From Mansonella perstans (Eukaryota > Nematoda > Chromadorea > Rhabditida > Onchocercidae), in NCBI GenBank assembly GCA_037074765.1, contig JBAMDO010000040.1, positions 186,001-250,000 on the forward strand: a DNA stretch of 64,000 nt, given 5' to 3'. A model generated the notes under the pieces. That model saw only the letters and a list, made by a program, of their open reading frames with translations. It did not search any database and was not told where the DNA came from. The first letter of the stretch is position 1. Every line of letters begins with the position of its first letter. Below are positions 51,702 to 64,000 of the stretch, piece by piece. The position numbers and the translations under genes were made by a program.

Positions 51702-52323
51702 TTAACGATGCTCGAGTTCAACATCGGAAGTAATCCATCCATCTTGCGACGTGTTAATGATGTCAGTAAACGATCACTCAAATGCCATTATCTGTATTGT
51801 GAAGCAATTGCCTAACCTGCATTTTGAAATTTGCAGACCATGTAAACGTTTTATTTGATACTCTGCTAGCCTGATTGTCGATATCTCGAGCATTGTTCTT
51901 AATTACATTGTTAGACTATGGTTTTTAAAATCTTTTACACTGTATCGAGGAGATGCAAGGTTCATGTCGGCATTTTTTTTTTTGATGGTAGATTAGTGCT
52001 GTAACTTATTTATGGATCAGTCAGTACATTTCTTCATCACTCTCGAAAAAATCACATGAGGAATTGATTTCTGCAAAAGGAATTGATTGCATATTGGATT
52101 TGGAGTGTGAATCATGAATGGCTTTCTAATTCTTATCGGCATTGAACTTAAAAAAATTTGAAAGAACTAAATGCTTCGTGAACTGAAAGATTGAAAAATT
52201 AAGTGATAAGTGTATTATTTTAAAACTCTATGATAAAAATGTACCGTCCATGCTAGGATCGATTTGATCCGAATTGCTATTTTCATCTGAGATGGAGCAG
52301 TTTATCAGCTCTTCTCTGTCCAT
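51702..52323 (-). CDS. Doubtful small gene or alternative 3' exons (39 codons)
   Basis: Exon 52323-52245 (ATG, 26 codons plus one base, donor GTACAT) joins in phase to 51742-51702 (acceptor GCAAG) and encodes an acidic peptide ending DGWITSDVELEHR. The frame before the ATG is also open for about 29 codons. It could be a distal alternative C terminus of the neighbouring PP2A B'' gene, a small separate gene, or chance. The acceptor is weak. Confidence 0.25.
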
Positions 52324-52390
52324 AATGACAGTGGATGCTAAAAATCTGCATTCTGATCGTGACGTACAACCTTTGATCTTTTTAAATCAA

Positions 52391-55300
52391 TTAGATTTTA
52401 AATATTGTGCCCAAAATTTGCTGGCCATAGAAGCCTGCAGTTGTTGCATTCGGCATGGATTGTAGTTCAGCTTCACTAAGAGCATTATACTGATTGATCA
52501 TACATTCTAAGATACTGGGGACCACTCAAATGAAGATTTTTGAATTGTTATGCGGATTTAAGTCGTCACCACGGCAAGTACCTGTGCTATATGCATTTGC
52601 ACTGTCTGTGAGAGCTGAGAGATGGTTCAGCGATAAATTTTCGTCGGTTGATACCGAATTCAGCTCTGAATTTGAAATCCAACATAAGCGATATATCCTA
52701 AAAATTTATTAAGAAAATTCTCATAAATCAGAATCATTAGAAGCCTATGCAAATTAGTATAATGTTTATTAAAACAATCGCATACCTAGGACTCACTGGT
52801 AACGGTGAGGAAAAGTTTATAGGTGTAAGCTGATCTGAAGTTGTCTCTGGCAAATTTGAGGCGTTTGATACGGATTCTAAAGTACTAATTTTACAAAAAA
52901 AAAATCGGAAAAATTCCTCTTCTCACTTTGGGATTTCCAAAGTGTATTTGAAATATATAGAGTTGCGCCAATTTTTTTTACAAAATAGTAGAAGAATAAT
53001 ATATCATACTTTCTAAATGCGAGAAAGTCCCACATAACGAGTTAGAATGAAGATCCCAGCTGTCTTCCAAATAAATATCCTCAAAAATGAAATCATCCAT
53101 ATCTCCTTCTGTTCTCTAAAATTTCATACAGGGATTTTAAACTTCATTCAATCTCATCTGATCATCTGAGTTCCAAAAAATTTCCAAAATTTTTATTGGA
53201 AATTTTCCGAACACACAGCAAGCATTGTTTATTTTCAGCAGTAGATTCCTCGGTTAATCGGTTGAGACCCGAATATGATAAATAATATAAGTCGCCAATT
53301 TTATCTGTTCATCTTAAATTTATCCATGAATAATTTCAAAAACTAAAGATTTCTTCTCAGATCGAATACATCAAGTTGTCTCCTTCCAGCAAGATGAAAA
53401 TAATCAATGTTTCAGATGCATAAAAAGGGTTTACAATGGTGTCAGAAACACTACTGTCCGACGGACACCGTCGATGATGCAATAGTGATAATGCTGCATG
53501 TGACGTTACTGTTGGTTCGTGGACATCGTTAATTGCCAATATGCCATCTGCCATCTAAAAATTTCATATGTTCAGTTTTAGAATCTATTCTATTTTATGA
53601 GATGGTTACCAGCAATTTTAAGATCATATCAGACTTCATTACAACTTCAAATATGAATTGCTCATAGGTATTACTAGAACTTACTACTGCTGGAGGATGA
53701 GTAAAGTAAAACACTTATCATTATATTTTTTTTTGTCAATTCTTTGCCAACGTAATTACTTAATGTTATTTAATAAGAAACATACCATGATCGTTTGAAA
53801 TGCAGTTTCCATACTTTGTTTTACGGCGGATGTTTCTTGATCTGGAAAGTACTTATGCATTTGAGTGAAGTTCGTTGAATCGGATAGCACGAAAATTATA
53901 CAAAATCACAAATCCCACTATCAACTCATAGATCGAAAACGCCTAGTACAAAGAATAACAAAAATGAATGAAATCAGAATCCTCTATGATAATCCCATAT
54001 GATAAAAACAGAGTGTGCGAAAATAATAGAACAGGGAGAAATCGATAGCTGTTTAGTAAGTTTTCATCCAAAGGATCATGTTCTAGAGCATTCCATATCT
54101 ATCATCCTTTAACCCTCATTTATAAATGCCTCTTTTTAAAATGTTTTCATCGCTTTTATAAAAATTTTTTCGAACTTATTCAAATTTATCTAATTAATTT
54201 GACGGCAACAATGAATAAATTGAAAGATACGTGCGTCAACAACGAATTTATATTGCGGTTATTTGATATCCCAATTGTTGTGCCGTACGTCACTTTTTCA
54301 GTGAGACAGCACGACACAATACTTAAGGCTTTTTACTTTTATCCTTTAATTTTTTATTTTTCGAATAGGCTTGGCTATCCTTTCATGTCCTACTACGCCT
54401 TGGATCAACTTGAATTCAAACATAACTTCCGTCATTCACAAACCTGTATTCTCAATTCATAGCTTTATCAAACCGTAGTTTTTTCGATGATTGAACCTAA
54501 TATTTGCTTAGTTTGATCTTGCTCTGTCACGCCTGTCATGTCGCGTACCATATAAATTGTCAAAGATGTCGCGAAAGTTGCAAATGAGTGGTGTTACTGG
54601 TATTCTTGCTAGGTATTTGAAGATATCGAATAACTCTACTTTGTGAATTGAAAGTCTTACCAAAAGTTTTTGGAGTCTGAAGTGTCAATTTAAACTGTGC
54701 TGGATTTAGGTGTTTTGGGGTATGTCATGAAAGTGAGTACATTTATCAGGCTTAACTATTCTTTCTCAAATAATTGAATTATCGACAAGATGATCCCTTA
54801 AATTTCACTGGTACAATCAAATATGTGTCTTACATGAGCATTTTAAAGAAACTTTAAACAATGGTATAGAAATACAAGGCACATGCCACTTCATTTTAAA
54901 TCATACATGATTCACCATAGCTGGAAATCTCTTTTATGGCTTAATTAATTATGTACGTCATTAAATATTACAGATAATCAAATCATACTTAAACTGCTTA
55001 TACATTACCAAAATGCAATCATTAAATTGCATTTAAAAAAATAAAGACTAACTGGGCTCTTTATTCAAATCACGAAGCTTGAGCTACATTTTTTTCATAT
55101 TCAATCAAATCTGGAAACTAAAATCTACTGAGAAACCCAGTTAGACATTATAGCATTAAGCAATCACATTTTTATTTCCAAATTCCACTGCTATTGATAA
55201 GCGTACCATATATTTGTTCATGTGTCCACTTTAATCGTCGATGATAATTTATCACTGAAAATCAAAAAATTCTATAAATTATTTTAAAAATATGAAATGA

Positions 55301-58300
55301 TTCAATAAATTCGACAATTTAATTCAACTAAAAACGTTCATTTTCCATCAATGAGTTGCTGACGTCAAACAACAATTGGCTTTTATCAACCTAGTAAAAT
55401 TTCCTGAACCAACTTCAGAAAATCATACTTCATCCAAATCATACTTCAGAAAGTAGGTCTCTCGAAAAAAGCATGGATTTCTTCTTTACTAGTTCTGGGT
55501 CATTCAAGATTTACCAACCGCTGTTTCCTTTTCAGTATTCATTAATTCTGCTGTTAATATTCCGTATTCCGATTTACAGAAGCGATTCCAATCATTAAGT
55601 TGTGGATCCATTTCCTGAAAGAATATCTTAAAGTCTTGAGCAATATTTTGCATTGAAATGTGAAATAATTTCAATATGACTAAATTTCAATTCAGCATGG
55701 TAATTCGAATGATTCGAAAAATGGATTTCGAATTCACATATCAAAGCGTGGAGGAATGAAGAAATTTACCACATAATTAGTAAAGATAAAAATGCAATCA
55801 TACAATTATGCTTGCTTTATCGTTCTCAAAACGAATATTTTTACTAATTTGCAATGACATACGTTTCTATTATAGAGCAGACAACTTTCTTGTGCAATAT
55901 GCTTTATCCAGTTGATGAAAGTGTTGAAAAAATAACGTGCCAGTGAAGGAGATCGTTTAAGATCGGATAATGTGAAATATGTTGATGAATGGGGTGATAT
56001 CATATCTTTTAACTTAAAAACATTTTTAAAAATGAAATCTAGTTGAAGAAGGAATTTGAACTTGAAAAAATGTTATTGGTACTTTGTTCTTGATGCAACG
56101 AATCCTACGGTGCCAATCACCACAGTAGAAATCATTGTCATATTAGTGGAAATGGAGTAAGCGTGTTCAACTTGAGAATTGTGTTCAACTACACTTCTCC
56201 TTAGTTCTCGCTAACTTTTGAAAACAAACCAAAATTCACCATGTTTATTAAATTATCAAATGTTATTACAGTCATATCCATACGGCTAACATTTGCCATT
56301 ATTTCATTATAAAATTGTTCCATTTCGTCAAATGTAATACGACCATCTCCATTCAAATCCATTATTCGGAACCAATATTCGATGCTTAGATTATAAAAAA
56401 AATTGCTATTTATTTTGACTTTAACCGAAAAAGACAGTGAATAAGATCATAATGAATATGGCAGAAGCTTGGTAAAGTACTGTTGCTAATTATTCTAATG
56501 AAAGTCAAACAACCCAAAAAACCGATAGCTTTCCTAGCAGTTAAATTAAACAAGACAATTTGATCATTAAAAAATTATCCTCCTTCCATAGACTCACGTA
56601 TAAACTGTTTTCGAAGTATAATTACTCCAATACCGCAAGATAGGCTAATCTCAATGAAATCTGAGATCATCTGACAAGCTCAGATAGACGATTTTTTACG
56701 ATCATAAAATCTATACATGCAGAAACGAAGCTAGTATTTACTGACCTTTTCGGGTGACATTTATCAACTTCAGCTAGTAAGAAATTAACGAATGCACTGT
56801 AACCTGCAGTTTGTTCCACTGAGCTGTTTGGCGAAACAGCTCCAGAAAAGATACGCTGTACTACCAAATTTGTTAAAGCTAAAAATTCTCCAGTTTGCAA
56901 TTAATATAAAGAATATTTTAATTTAACTCCTGAAACCAGTTCAGTGCATCATTGAGTTAACGGTTATGTATAACAACTTAAATGAGCTCTTCATAGACAA
57001 ACGCAAACGGTTTGACCAGCAAAAACTGCTACCCTAATTGCCAACTTTTCTCAGTCGTAACAAAACTTACCACCATTCGAATAAAGAGAAAGATCGAACG
57101 GTGTCAAGTAATTCTTTTCACCTTTATCCAACATACAAAAATTGTAGTATATGACGTAAAAATGTTCGTAACTAAAAAAATCACGCTCTTCATTGATCTC
57201 GGCTCTTTCCAACATAGCAATTGCCTGCAATATTTTTTGAAAAAATCCAACGCAGCCAAATTGGAGATGGAGAGTTTTTAATTTATACCGAATTCTGTGA
57301 AATCAAAATGATTCTACTCGGATTACATTTGCGCTTCCCTTACATTAATCAAACTGCCCATAACCATAGGACTGGTTTAAAATTAGCACATAGTATATAG
57401 AAAAGTAAGTTACCTTTAACAGGTTTGATAATTTCAATTCTACAATCGAAATATGTTTTCTCCAAGAGTGACATACAGTCCAGAAAATGCGCGCTGTCAC
57501 CTGAAATACTTAAGATTTAGAAATAAATTGGAAGAGGTTATGAACAAAAAATTCTTCATTAACTGTTTTTATATATGCTTGATGGAAGACGATAGCTTCT
57601 TTCAAGAAACTCAGTGAGGGTAATGTTTCAATCAGGTCCTGAATAAGTGCTTCAAAATCATCTGCAATAAGGTAATTCCGTTTTCCATTCGTCAAAATGT
57701 AAACAAAACGCGAAGCCTCATCATGAGCGTTTTTTTCAAATCTGGAAAAAGCCGAAAAAGTTTGTTCAGCTTAAGAAATTTCAGCAAGATTTCAAATTTC
57801 CAAGCATAAAAACAATATTTTTTTCGTTTGAAATATGCAAAATTAACATTTGTTTTATTTAATGGACAATTGAAATTCCTGGAAGCATACTTTCTCCACC
57901 AGCTTGCAAATTCAGTGAAATTAATATAATTTGAAGTTGAAGTAGAAAAACAATTATAAAGTGGCTGCTTCCAAAGTGGACATAGGCCGGATACCAAACA
58001 AATTTCTTTCATATGTGACGAATTAATCTAAAATAAGAATGCAATGAGCAAATTTATTTATTCTCTAATCTCATTTATCCGGTTCAAACAAAGCACAACA
58101 CACTTTGTATGAAAATTTCATAATTTAATTAAGCGTACGCTTATCAAACTATGTCAATCAACATGTTTACACACTTATTCACATGATGATATAAGCGTTC
58201 GTTTTAATACTCTTTATTAAACACTTTTTTGAATTGTAACCTGATCATTATATTTATGAAATAGTTCTGTCACGGCTTTTAGGTTGCTGCAACTTTCATT

Positions 58301-61300
58301 TCCATGAAGTGGTATACCGCAAGGATAATGAAAGCTGAAAGCACTTACTGTTAGAAGATTACGCATAAAAAAACTTTCTTTCCAACATTTTGAAATTTGA
58401 ATCGAATTTAAAAACTGATGTCGTACCGTGGGATGTTCAATGATATTGAATCAGCTTTCTCAAGAATGTCTACTTTATGAAGCGTTGATGAGTCAAGATC
58501 ATTTGTTGAAAGTGATTCGAAGGAACTGAAATTTGAAAAAAAACTTCAATAATTTTGAATTATTTCGAGATCCATCAAATCAGGACTTCATATTTGGTAG
58601 GATTTTGACCTTTCATTCCTTTTTTCTTCAATTCTTTCAGAACTTGTTGCATCTTCGCTCTCCTGAAACATTCGAAGTTTAATTCCTAATTCGGTTATAA
58701 TCGAATTTTTACATTACTTCTTATATATTTAATTTTTTTGCTCTAAATTTTTAAAAGTAAAGCTTAATTTAGCCACTACAAGTCTATCAATAAGAACTAT
58801 GGAGCAGGCCTAGTAAAAATCTCTACCATGAATATTTTTTCTCTTTGTTATTTGTATATACAACTTAAAAAGCTAAATATGATAAGCAATTAGGATTTGT
58901 GCTTGTCTGCAGCGTTTCAAGATATTTATCTGTTTCTGATCAAATTTGCTACACTGATATAACACGAAGCAAAATTTTTTTTTTGTCATGGGTTGGACGA
59001 TAATTCTCGCAAGATGAAAGAATCCTAAATTTTTGGGTATTGTATGTTTTTCAACGAACCGAAATGTTGTATAGCTTGAGGAATTATGATGAATCAAAAG
59101 AAAGTTACGAGGAAACATAAACTTTCTAAGTCAACTATCAGTCAGCTTATCTAAATATATATTGATTTGATTATGAAACGCATTTCCTTTCTTGCTTTTT
59201 ACGAAAAATACAAATACCTCGCAGAAAATTATAAGATCATTAATTCACGGGAATTGAATGAGGAGATGTCAACTACTCCAGTTCACGTTTTGCATAATAA
59301 ACACAATATGCATATAAGACCTCGAAAAATTTGATCGTACCGAAAGGAAAGATGATGTGCACCAAGAAATATCATCATCATTCAGATTATCAGGAAGTAA
59401 GTTATTCGATATAGCTTCAAGAGTGGTATCCTCTAGCTGCTGCTTATCATACAATGTATCACCATCCACTATTTGCGAGCTTTTCAGTTGTGACTTCAAA
59501 TATTGTTTATTTATTAAAAATATGATTATTAGTTAAAAAATTTGATGCGCAAGAGAATTAAATTCAAGCACTTATCTTTTAAATTTATGATAGGTATGAA
59601 AGTTAGAAAAGTTCACTCACTTTAAAAACGCTTTGCATTTAATATCTCTGAAGCGGACCTCTACACAAGTTGTATAAATTTCATTAATAACACTGATAAC
59701 GACAATACGATACCTTTTCTGTTTTTTCCTCAATTAATTTTTCCTCGCAATCATTTCCATCCGATGATATAACATAAAGAATTTTGTCATAATCCAAATG
59801 TGATGGACTTCTCGGTATTTGTCTGCTGCAATTCCAAGCATTTTCCTGTTTTTCGAAAATTTCAAACCATTTGCATCTATAAAAAGATACCGGCAAAATA
59901 GCGTGTTTCAATTTGGACAGTATTATTTTGGTGCCTTTTGCGTATTGATGAGAAGAATACAAGGCTAAAAATATTTTCTTCGCATGTTAGTATGACCGCG
60001 ATTCAGTTCTGACTTGGCTATCGTGAAAAATGGAATTGTCGGATGGGTGAAGTAATCATCAAAAGCAAGCTTACTTTTTTGGCGTTTCCAGAAACCTTGT
60101 AAATATATCAAGATTCTGAAATGATTACGATCAGCTTACAGTCACGTTTCACTCAATAGTATCATTTCAGTTCGAATATTCACTGATTGAACTAATGAAT
60201 TCATAAAAAGACAAATAGATTGCAACCATGTACGCAAATGATTCATTTTTGTATCCAAAAATTTCGAAGACAATGGATTTTCAAAAACTTAGGAAGTTTG
60301 GTCCGTCATTAATTTATGCCGATTATTCCGTCTGATGTTTTTTCCAGGATTTTTTCGACTTTTAAGACAAAATTTTAAAACTGTCTTTCAAATTTAAAGA
60401 AGTCTTTTAGTTTATTTCCATACATCTTGAAAAATAAATTTTTACTGCCGCTGTAGGTGGGGATTAATAATACTTCTCCGCTATATCTTAATTTGTATTT
60501 TTGAATTTATGAATTATTGAATTCTAATCGCTTGCTAAAAGGATTCATTTCTAAATGTTTTAAAATGGTTTTTACTTCGCATTATATTTAATGCGTTATT
60601 TCTCACAGAAAACACTCATTGCATGCCATATTAGTATTGAAATTAATTAAAAACTGAAATTGTGGTTTTGCTTGATTCTCATAAAGTCTTGATTTTTTAT
60701 TTAATTCTGAAAAAAATTGCTTGTGCGATGAAAATAATTCACAGACCATACATTCGTAAGTTATCAAATTAACAATAACATTACCGAGGGCAGAACATTC
60801 AGATCTTCACTAACTTCAGTTTCATTGTTAACAGCATCTATTTTAGGCTCATCAGAACCTGCACTGAAACGCAACAAGGAAGTACCAAAAACAATATTTT
60901 AAATTTCTCAAAATTAAGTTAAAAACAGCAGTTCCAACCGTCTCCAGTGCAAACTTTGAGGCATTAGTTCTAAGTGATACTGTAGGACTGTAGTTGGTGA
61001 AATTAGTAAAGAAGAAATGTAAAATGAAGAATGGTACAAACTTTCGGAAATGCCAATTCTTTCGAGGTATTTGCACGGCGCAATAGGATGAAAGTGGTAG
61101 AGATATCATGGCACTCTGAATGCATAATTCATAACTAAATTTAGTTTCAAATCCAAGAGCAAAAACTAGAATAAATTATGCTAAATTAATAATTCTCTTT
61201 CTAAAAAAGCAAACAAGATGGGAATCAATTCCAAACAGTACCCATCAACATTTATCCTGCTTCAGAATTCTTCAGAAGTTGCAACATATGGTAGTTAAAC

Positions 61301-62883
61301 AACGTAAAATATAAGCACTTACGACCATCTCAGTGAGATTAGATTTCGAAGTTCGCACAGGTGTACGCGATGGTGAAAAGGGTGGTAACAACGATGTTGA
61401 ACTGTTCTGTTGAGTTGTTGCTCTATTGATACAATTTTTATTATCAGTTTTCTCTGATGGCCCACTTAGATTCATTACATTCATTACGAAACTGTAATTG
61501 TTATTGCCATCATCAGTTTTAACTTCCGTAGCATTTTGACGTGGTCTTGACTTTTCAAGTTCCTATAAAAGTATCCACAATCAAAGAATCATAGAATATT
61601 ATTACATTTATTATGACAAGCTTGCTTCAGATTCTCTTTTCTCAAGATAATGATTTCCTTCATATCATTTTTAGTGTAAAAAACTGATTGTTTCCTTGAC
61701 TTCAGTCTGTCAAAGGAAGGGCGAAGAAATAAAGATGGCATCAGAATGACACGAACTGTCAAAAGATGGAGTAGAATTGAAGTACAAAAGCACACCAATG
61801 TAGAAGTATGAGATGCAAATTGTTTTTTATAAGAAATCGCTAACGTTCCATCAGTCATCTAAAAGATCTCTTATATTACTCTTTCGGAATCATGTTATTC
61901 ATTGCATGTAAAAAATCTTTTAAACAGTACCGCAAACTTTCCAGATTTTGAATGCAGTTATATTTTTAAGCACAGATCCTGACTTTGAAACGCTAATTCT
62001 TTGAAAAACTTCATCAGCAGGTAGATTAAACGAAATACTTGCCGTTACTGATTCCAGTGCTGTTTGTATCTCTTATTCCGTTGCAAACTATTAATTTCAC
62101 GAACTTATCTTTCTTAACTGAATAAATGGATCAAGAAAATATTTTAGTTGAAGCAATATGGTTTGCGAAACAAATGAAATCTATTAGTCTAGTTTCTCTA
62201 AATTTCCATTTTACAAATGGGGAAGAATAAAATAATTTTTGTTGGAATTATTTTTTAGGCCCTAATTCAGGATACCCAGATAGCTAGACTTGAGGTCATC
62301 AATCACACAACACGTTTTTTCAATTAAATAACCAAGTTAAAAAATAATTTTTAAAATGAAATCCCAAAAAAATGTCATAAAAAGTGCTGGAAAATGGAGG
62401 ACAAAGAACACGAATAAACAACACTGCTTGCGGTAGGCAGAGATTAGCACTATTTCTCAAGGGATATCGATTAACTGAAGAACTTAAATAAGTACTTTTT
62501 GACAGGTAAATGGTCAAAAACTTACTTAGAATCGCTTTCCAGAGAATTCTACATGTTTCAGTTTGCACTTCATTCACATACCGCGAAAATCTTTTTTTAT
62601 GACTTCACTTGATCATAACATTTCAGTGATCGTTTTTATAGGCGTCTGCATTTACCATAACAAAAAACTTAATTTATGCATAAAAATTTCCAAAAACAAT
62701 GGATTAGTATTTCTTCTAAATGAAGCGAAATACCTCTCAAAATATTTACTGTTTTTCATTCAACAATACTACTGATTAGGCAAATGCAATCGTTTACTGT
62801 CGCATGTGATCTGGGAATTTTTCCTCACACAATACTTTGCTGGGTGGATAAACAAAGCCGTTTTCAGAAGATATAATTGTCAT
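52391..62883 (-). CDS. Protein phosphatase 2A regulatory subunit B'' (PPP2R3A/PR130-like, EF-hand), 1014 aa
   Basis: Twenty-seven exons, all phases consistent (3045 nt): 62883-62798, 62590-62526, 62071-61926, 61858-61796, 61562-61323, 61115-61042, 60863-60785, 60115-60075, 59876-59714, 59493-59341, 58662-58610, 58525-58427, 58334-58241, 58027-57891, 57741-57564, 57500-57414, 57224-57071, 56878-56746, 56384-56240, 56012-55863, 55614-55515, 53841-53786, 53554-53435, 53115-53010, 52876-52786, 52697-52582, 52506-52391. The N-terminal half is Ser/Asn/acidic-rich and poorly conserved. The core from IPRFHYPCGIPL matches PR72/PR130: ICLVSGLCPLWKQPL, then RIFWTVCHSWRK, FSYEHFYVIYYNF, RIFSGAV and SIEYWFRIMDLNGDGRITFDE. 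The last is an intact EF-hand loop with all Ca ligands (D-N-D-E). The first Ca site of the family (MLDKGEKNY region) is degenerate. A long, unconserved C-terminal tail follows. In animals B'' subunits direct PP2A to cell-cycle, centrosome and Wnt/muscle targets. The exons of the tail and of the N terminus are less secure than the core. Confidence 0.88.
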
Positions 62884-63416
62884 TTGTGGATATTGAAGTT
62901 AAACATTTTCAAAAACACAATTGCTGAGATCCGTATTTTGTTACTGTGGAAATTATGAAAACCCAAACGCATTTATATACGAAAAGTCCGATATTTTCTT
63001 TCAATAAAATAAATCTAGAAGTAGCTTGATATTAGGCTGAATAAAGAATTAGACAGTTTTCGCAGGATTGACAAAATTATCTCAACTCATAACTAAAACT
63101 CGCATTGGCGTTGTACACCACTAAGCCAATTTTACTGCGAAAATCAGATGAAATACGGCTTAAGTTCACTTCGGCTTAATTGGCAAATCGCACTGAGGCA
63201 CGTCACATAGGATTATTCGTTCAGCATCACTTTATAAACTGTCAGTACCTTCCTTCCATAATTTCAATGTTGAATCTTGCGCAAAGATAATATTTTACTT
63301 AACTTCGCAGATGCTAAATTATTTTACAAAGCACTTATCATCTGCACTTTTATAGCCTGCACAACATGATAAAGTAATAACTTTCAACAAGACAGTGAGA
63401 TTCACAAAAACGAATT
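62884..63416. other. Spacer between the PP2A B'' gene and the LACTB-like gene
   Basis: About 0.5 kb, AT-rich. Includes the 3' UTR of the LACTB-like gene; no exon recognised. Confidence 0.5.
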
Positions 63417-64000
63417 TTAATGAGTGTAAGTAGCAGAACCAAAAATTTCAACAATTTCCATAGCTAACTGTGTAAGTTCGCCACATTCATGCAAGTTTGT
63501 AAGAATAGCAACGCAGGTTCCACCAGTGCCGGCGAAATTATGGTCCGGTTTGATAAGGAGAACAGATGACGCACCCACAGCAGCACCAGTGTGTAAAAAA
63601 ACTCCTTTTCGTGACCAGGTATCACTTAGGCCTCCGTATTTTTGATCCTCTCCATCGATTTTATACCAACCGAGAGCGTACACATTTCCTCGATAATCCG
63701 AAATTTCACCTTTCCAAAATGTTTTCATGGTTTCGGCGTTGAGCAAAGGTTTCATTCCATCGCTTGCCATAGATGAATGTTGCGCTGCATGATAACTGAA
63801 TACATGATAACTGGGATATCAATTTTTCTCTGAATTCTATGAATTTTTTCATTGATTTTGGAAAAAAATTTGAAGTAACATTTTCAATATTCCAAATACT
63901 CAATTAGTCAAAATTCATATATTTTGAATTTCCACTTTATACGCCAACTATAAATCTACCGATACTAAAATCGAATTTACCTATAAAGCATTGCATTAGC
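63417..64000 (-). CDS. LACTB-like serine beta-lactamase-fold protein (3' end only, gene continues beyond the right edge)
   Basis: Two exons: 64000-63981 (partial, reading ANAMLY) and 63795-63417, which ends in the stop. Joined they give NAMLYSYHAAQHSSMASDG, the stretch that in LACTB and nematode LACT proteins follows the catalytic region. GWYKIDG and VFLHTGAAVGASSVLLIKP come next. The HTG motif corresponds to the KTG/HTG box of penicillin-binding-protein and beta-lactamase folds. The catalytic SxxK serine must lie outside the window. LACTB family members are mitochondrial filament-forming hydrolases that affect lipid metabolism; a function for this one is inferred only. About 133 residues are visible. 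Confidence 0.88.

Noticed and set aside
54199..54462. Plus-strand 87-codon frame inside a PP2A B'' intron
   Set aside because: Aromatic/hydrophobic-rich, no recognisable features, fully within an intron of a well-supported gene.
1..64000. CRISPR array, tRNA, rRNA or prokaryotic operon features
   Set aside because: None seen; gene structure is eukaryotic throughout and the only tandem array lacks spacers.

Overview
This window is nuclear DNA of a nematode, most likely a parasitic (spirurid/filarial-type) one. The case rests on strongly AT-rich sequence, genes split into many short exons with AT-rich introns, first exons sitting just after a trans-splice-like acceptor (TTTCAG or similar followed within a few bases by ATG), and a PTEN homologue that aligns best with Caenorhabditis DAF-18. 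The species itself cannot be named from the sequence. I found no bacterial or organellar genes, CRISPR arrays, tRNAs or rRNAs.

Exons were assembled by hand from splice sites. In each complete model every exon junction keeps phase and the summed length is a multiple of three.

Layout. 1-637 (-): 5' part of a FAHD1-type fumarylacetoacetate hydrolase-domain gene, running off the left edge. 1837-6963 (-): complete short-chain dehydrogenase of the WWOX/retinol-dehydrogenase type, 8 exons, whose last intron carries an LTR-like repeat pair around a 53-bp tandem array. 6964-15666: gene-poor, with one puzzling broken open frame. 15667-23725 (+): daf-18/PTEN phosphatase, with alternative candidate 5' exons. 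25538-27045 (-): LRAT/PLAAT-type NlpC/P60-like protein with a C-terminal membrane segment. 27723-28610 (-): 116-aa protein I do not recognise. 29329-43631 (-): large SORBS/vinexin-type adaptor (sorb-1 like) with a SoHo-like motif and three C-terminal SH3 domains. 47488-50554 (+): TRAM1-type translocon protein. 51702-52323 (-): doubtful small gene. 52391-62883 (-): PP2A B'' (PPP2R3/PR130-like) subunit in 27 exons. 63417-64000 (-): 3' end of a LACTB-like serine beta-lactamase-fold gene.

The genes do not form one pathway. DAF-18 (PIP3 phosphatase) and the PP2A B'' subunit are both signalling phosphatase components; the SORBS protein is a cytoskeleton/adhesion adaptor; TRAM acts at the ER translocon; FAHD1, LACTB and the LRAT-like protein are metabolic or mitochondrial/lipid factors in their families. 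sorb-1, the unknown 116-aa gene and the LRAT-like gene follow one another on the same strand with gaps of about 0.7 kb and could be a nematode operon; this is inference.
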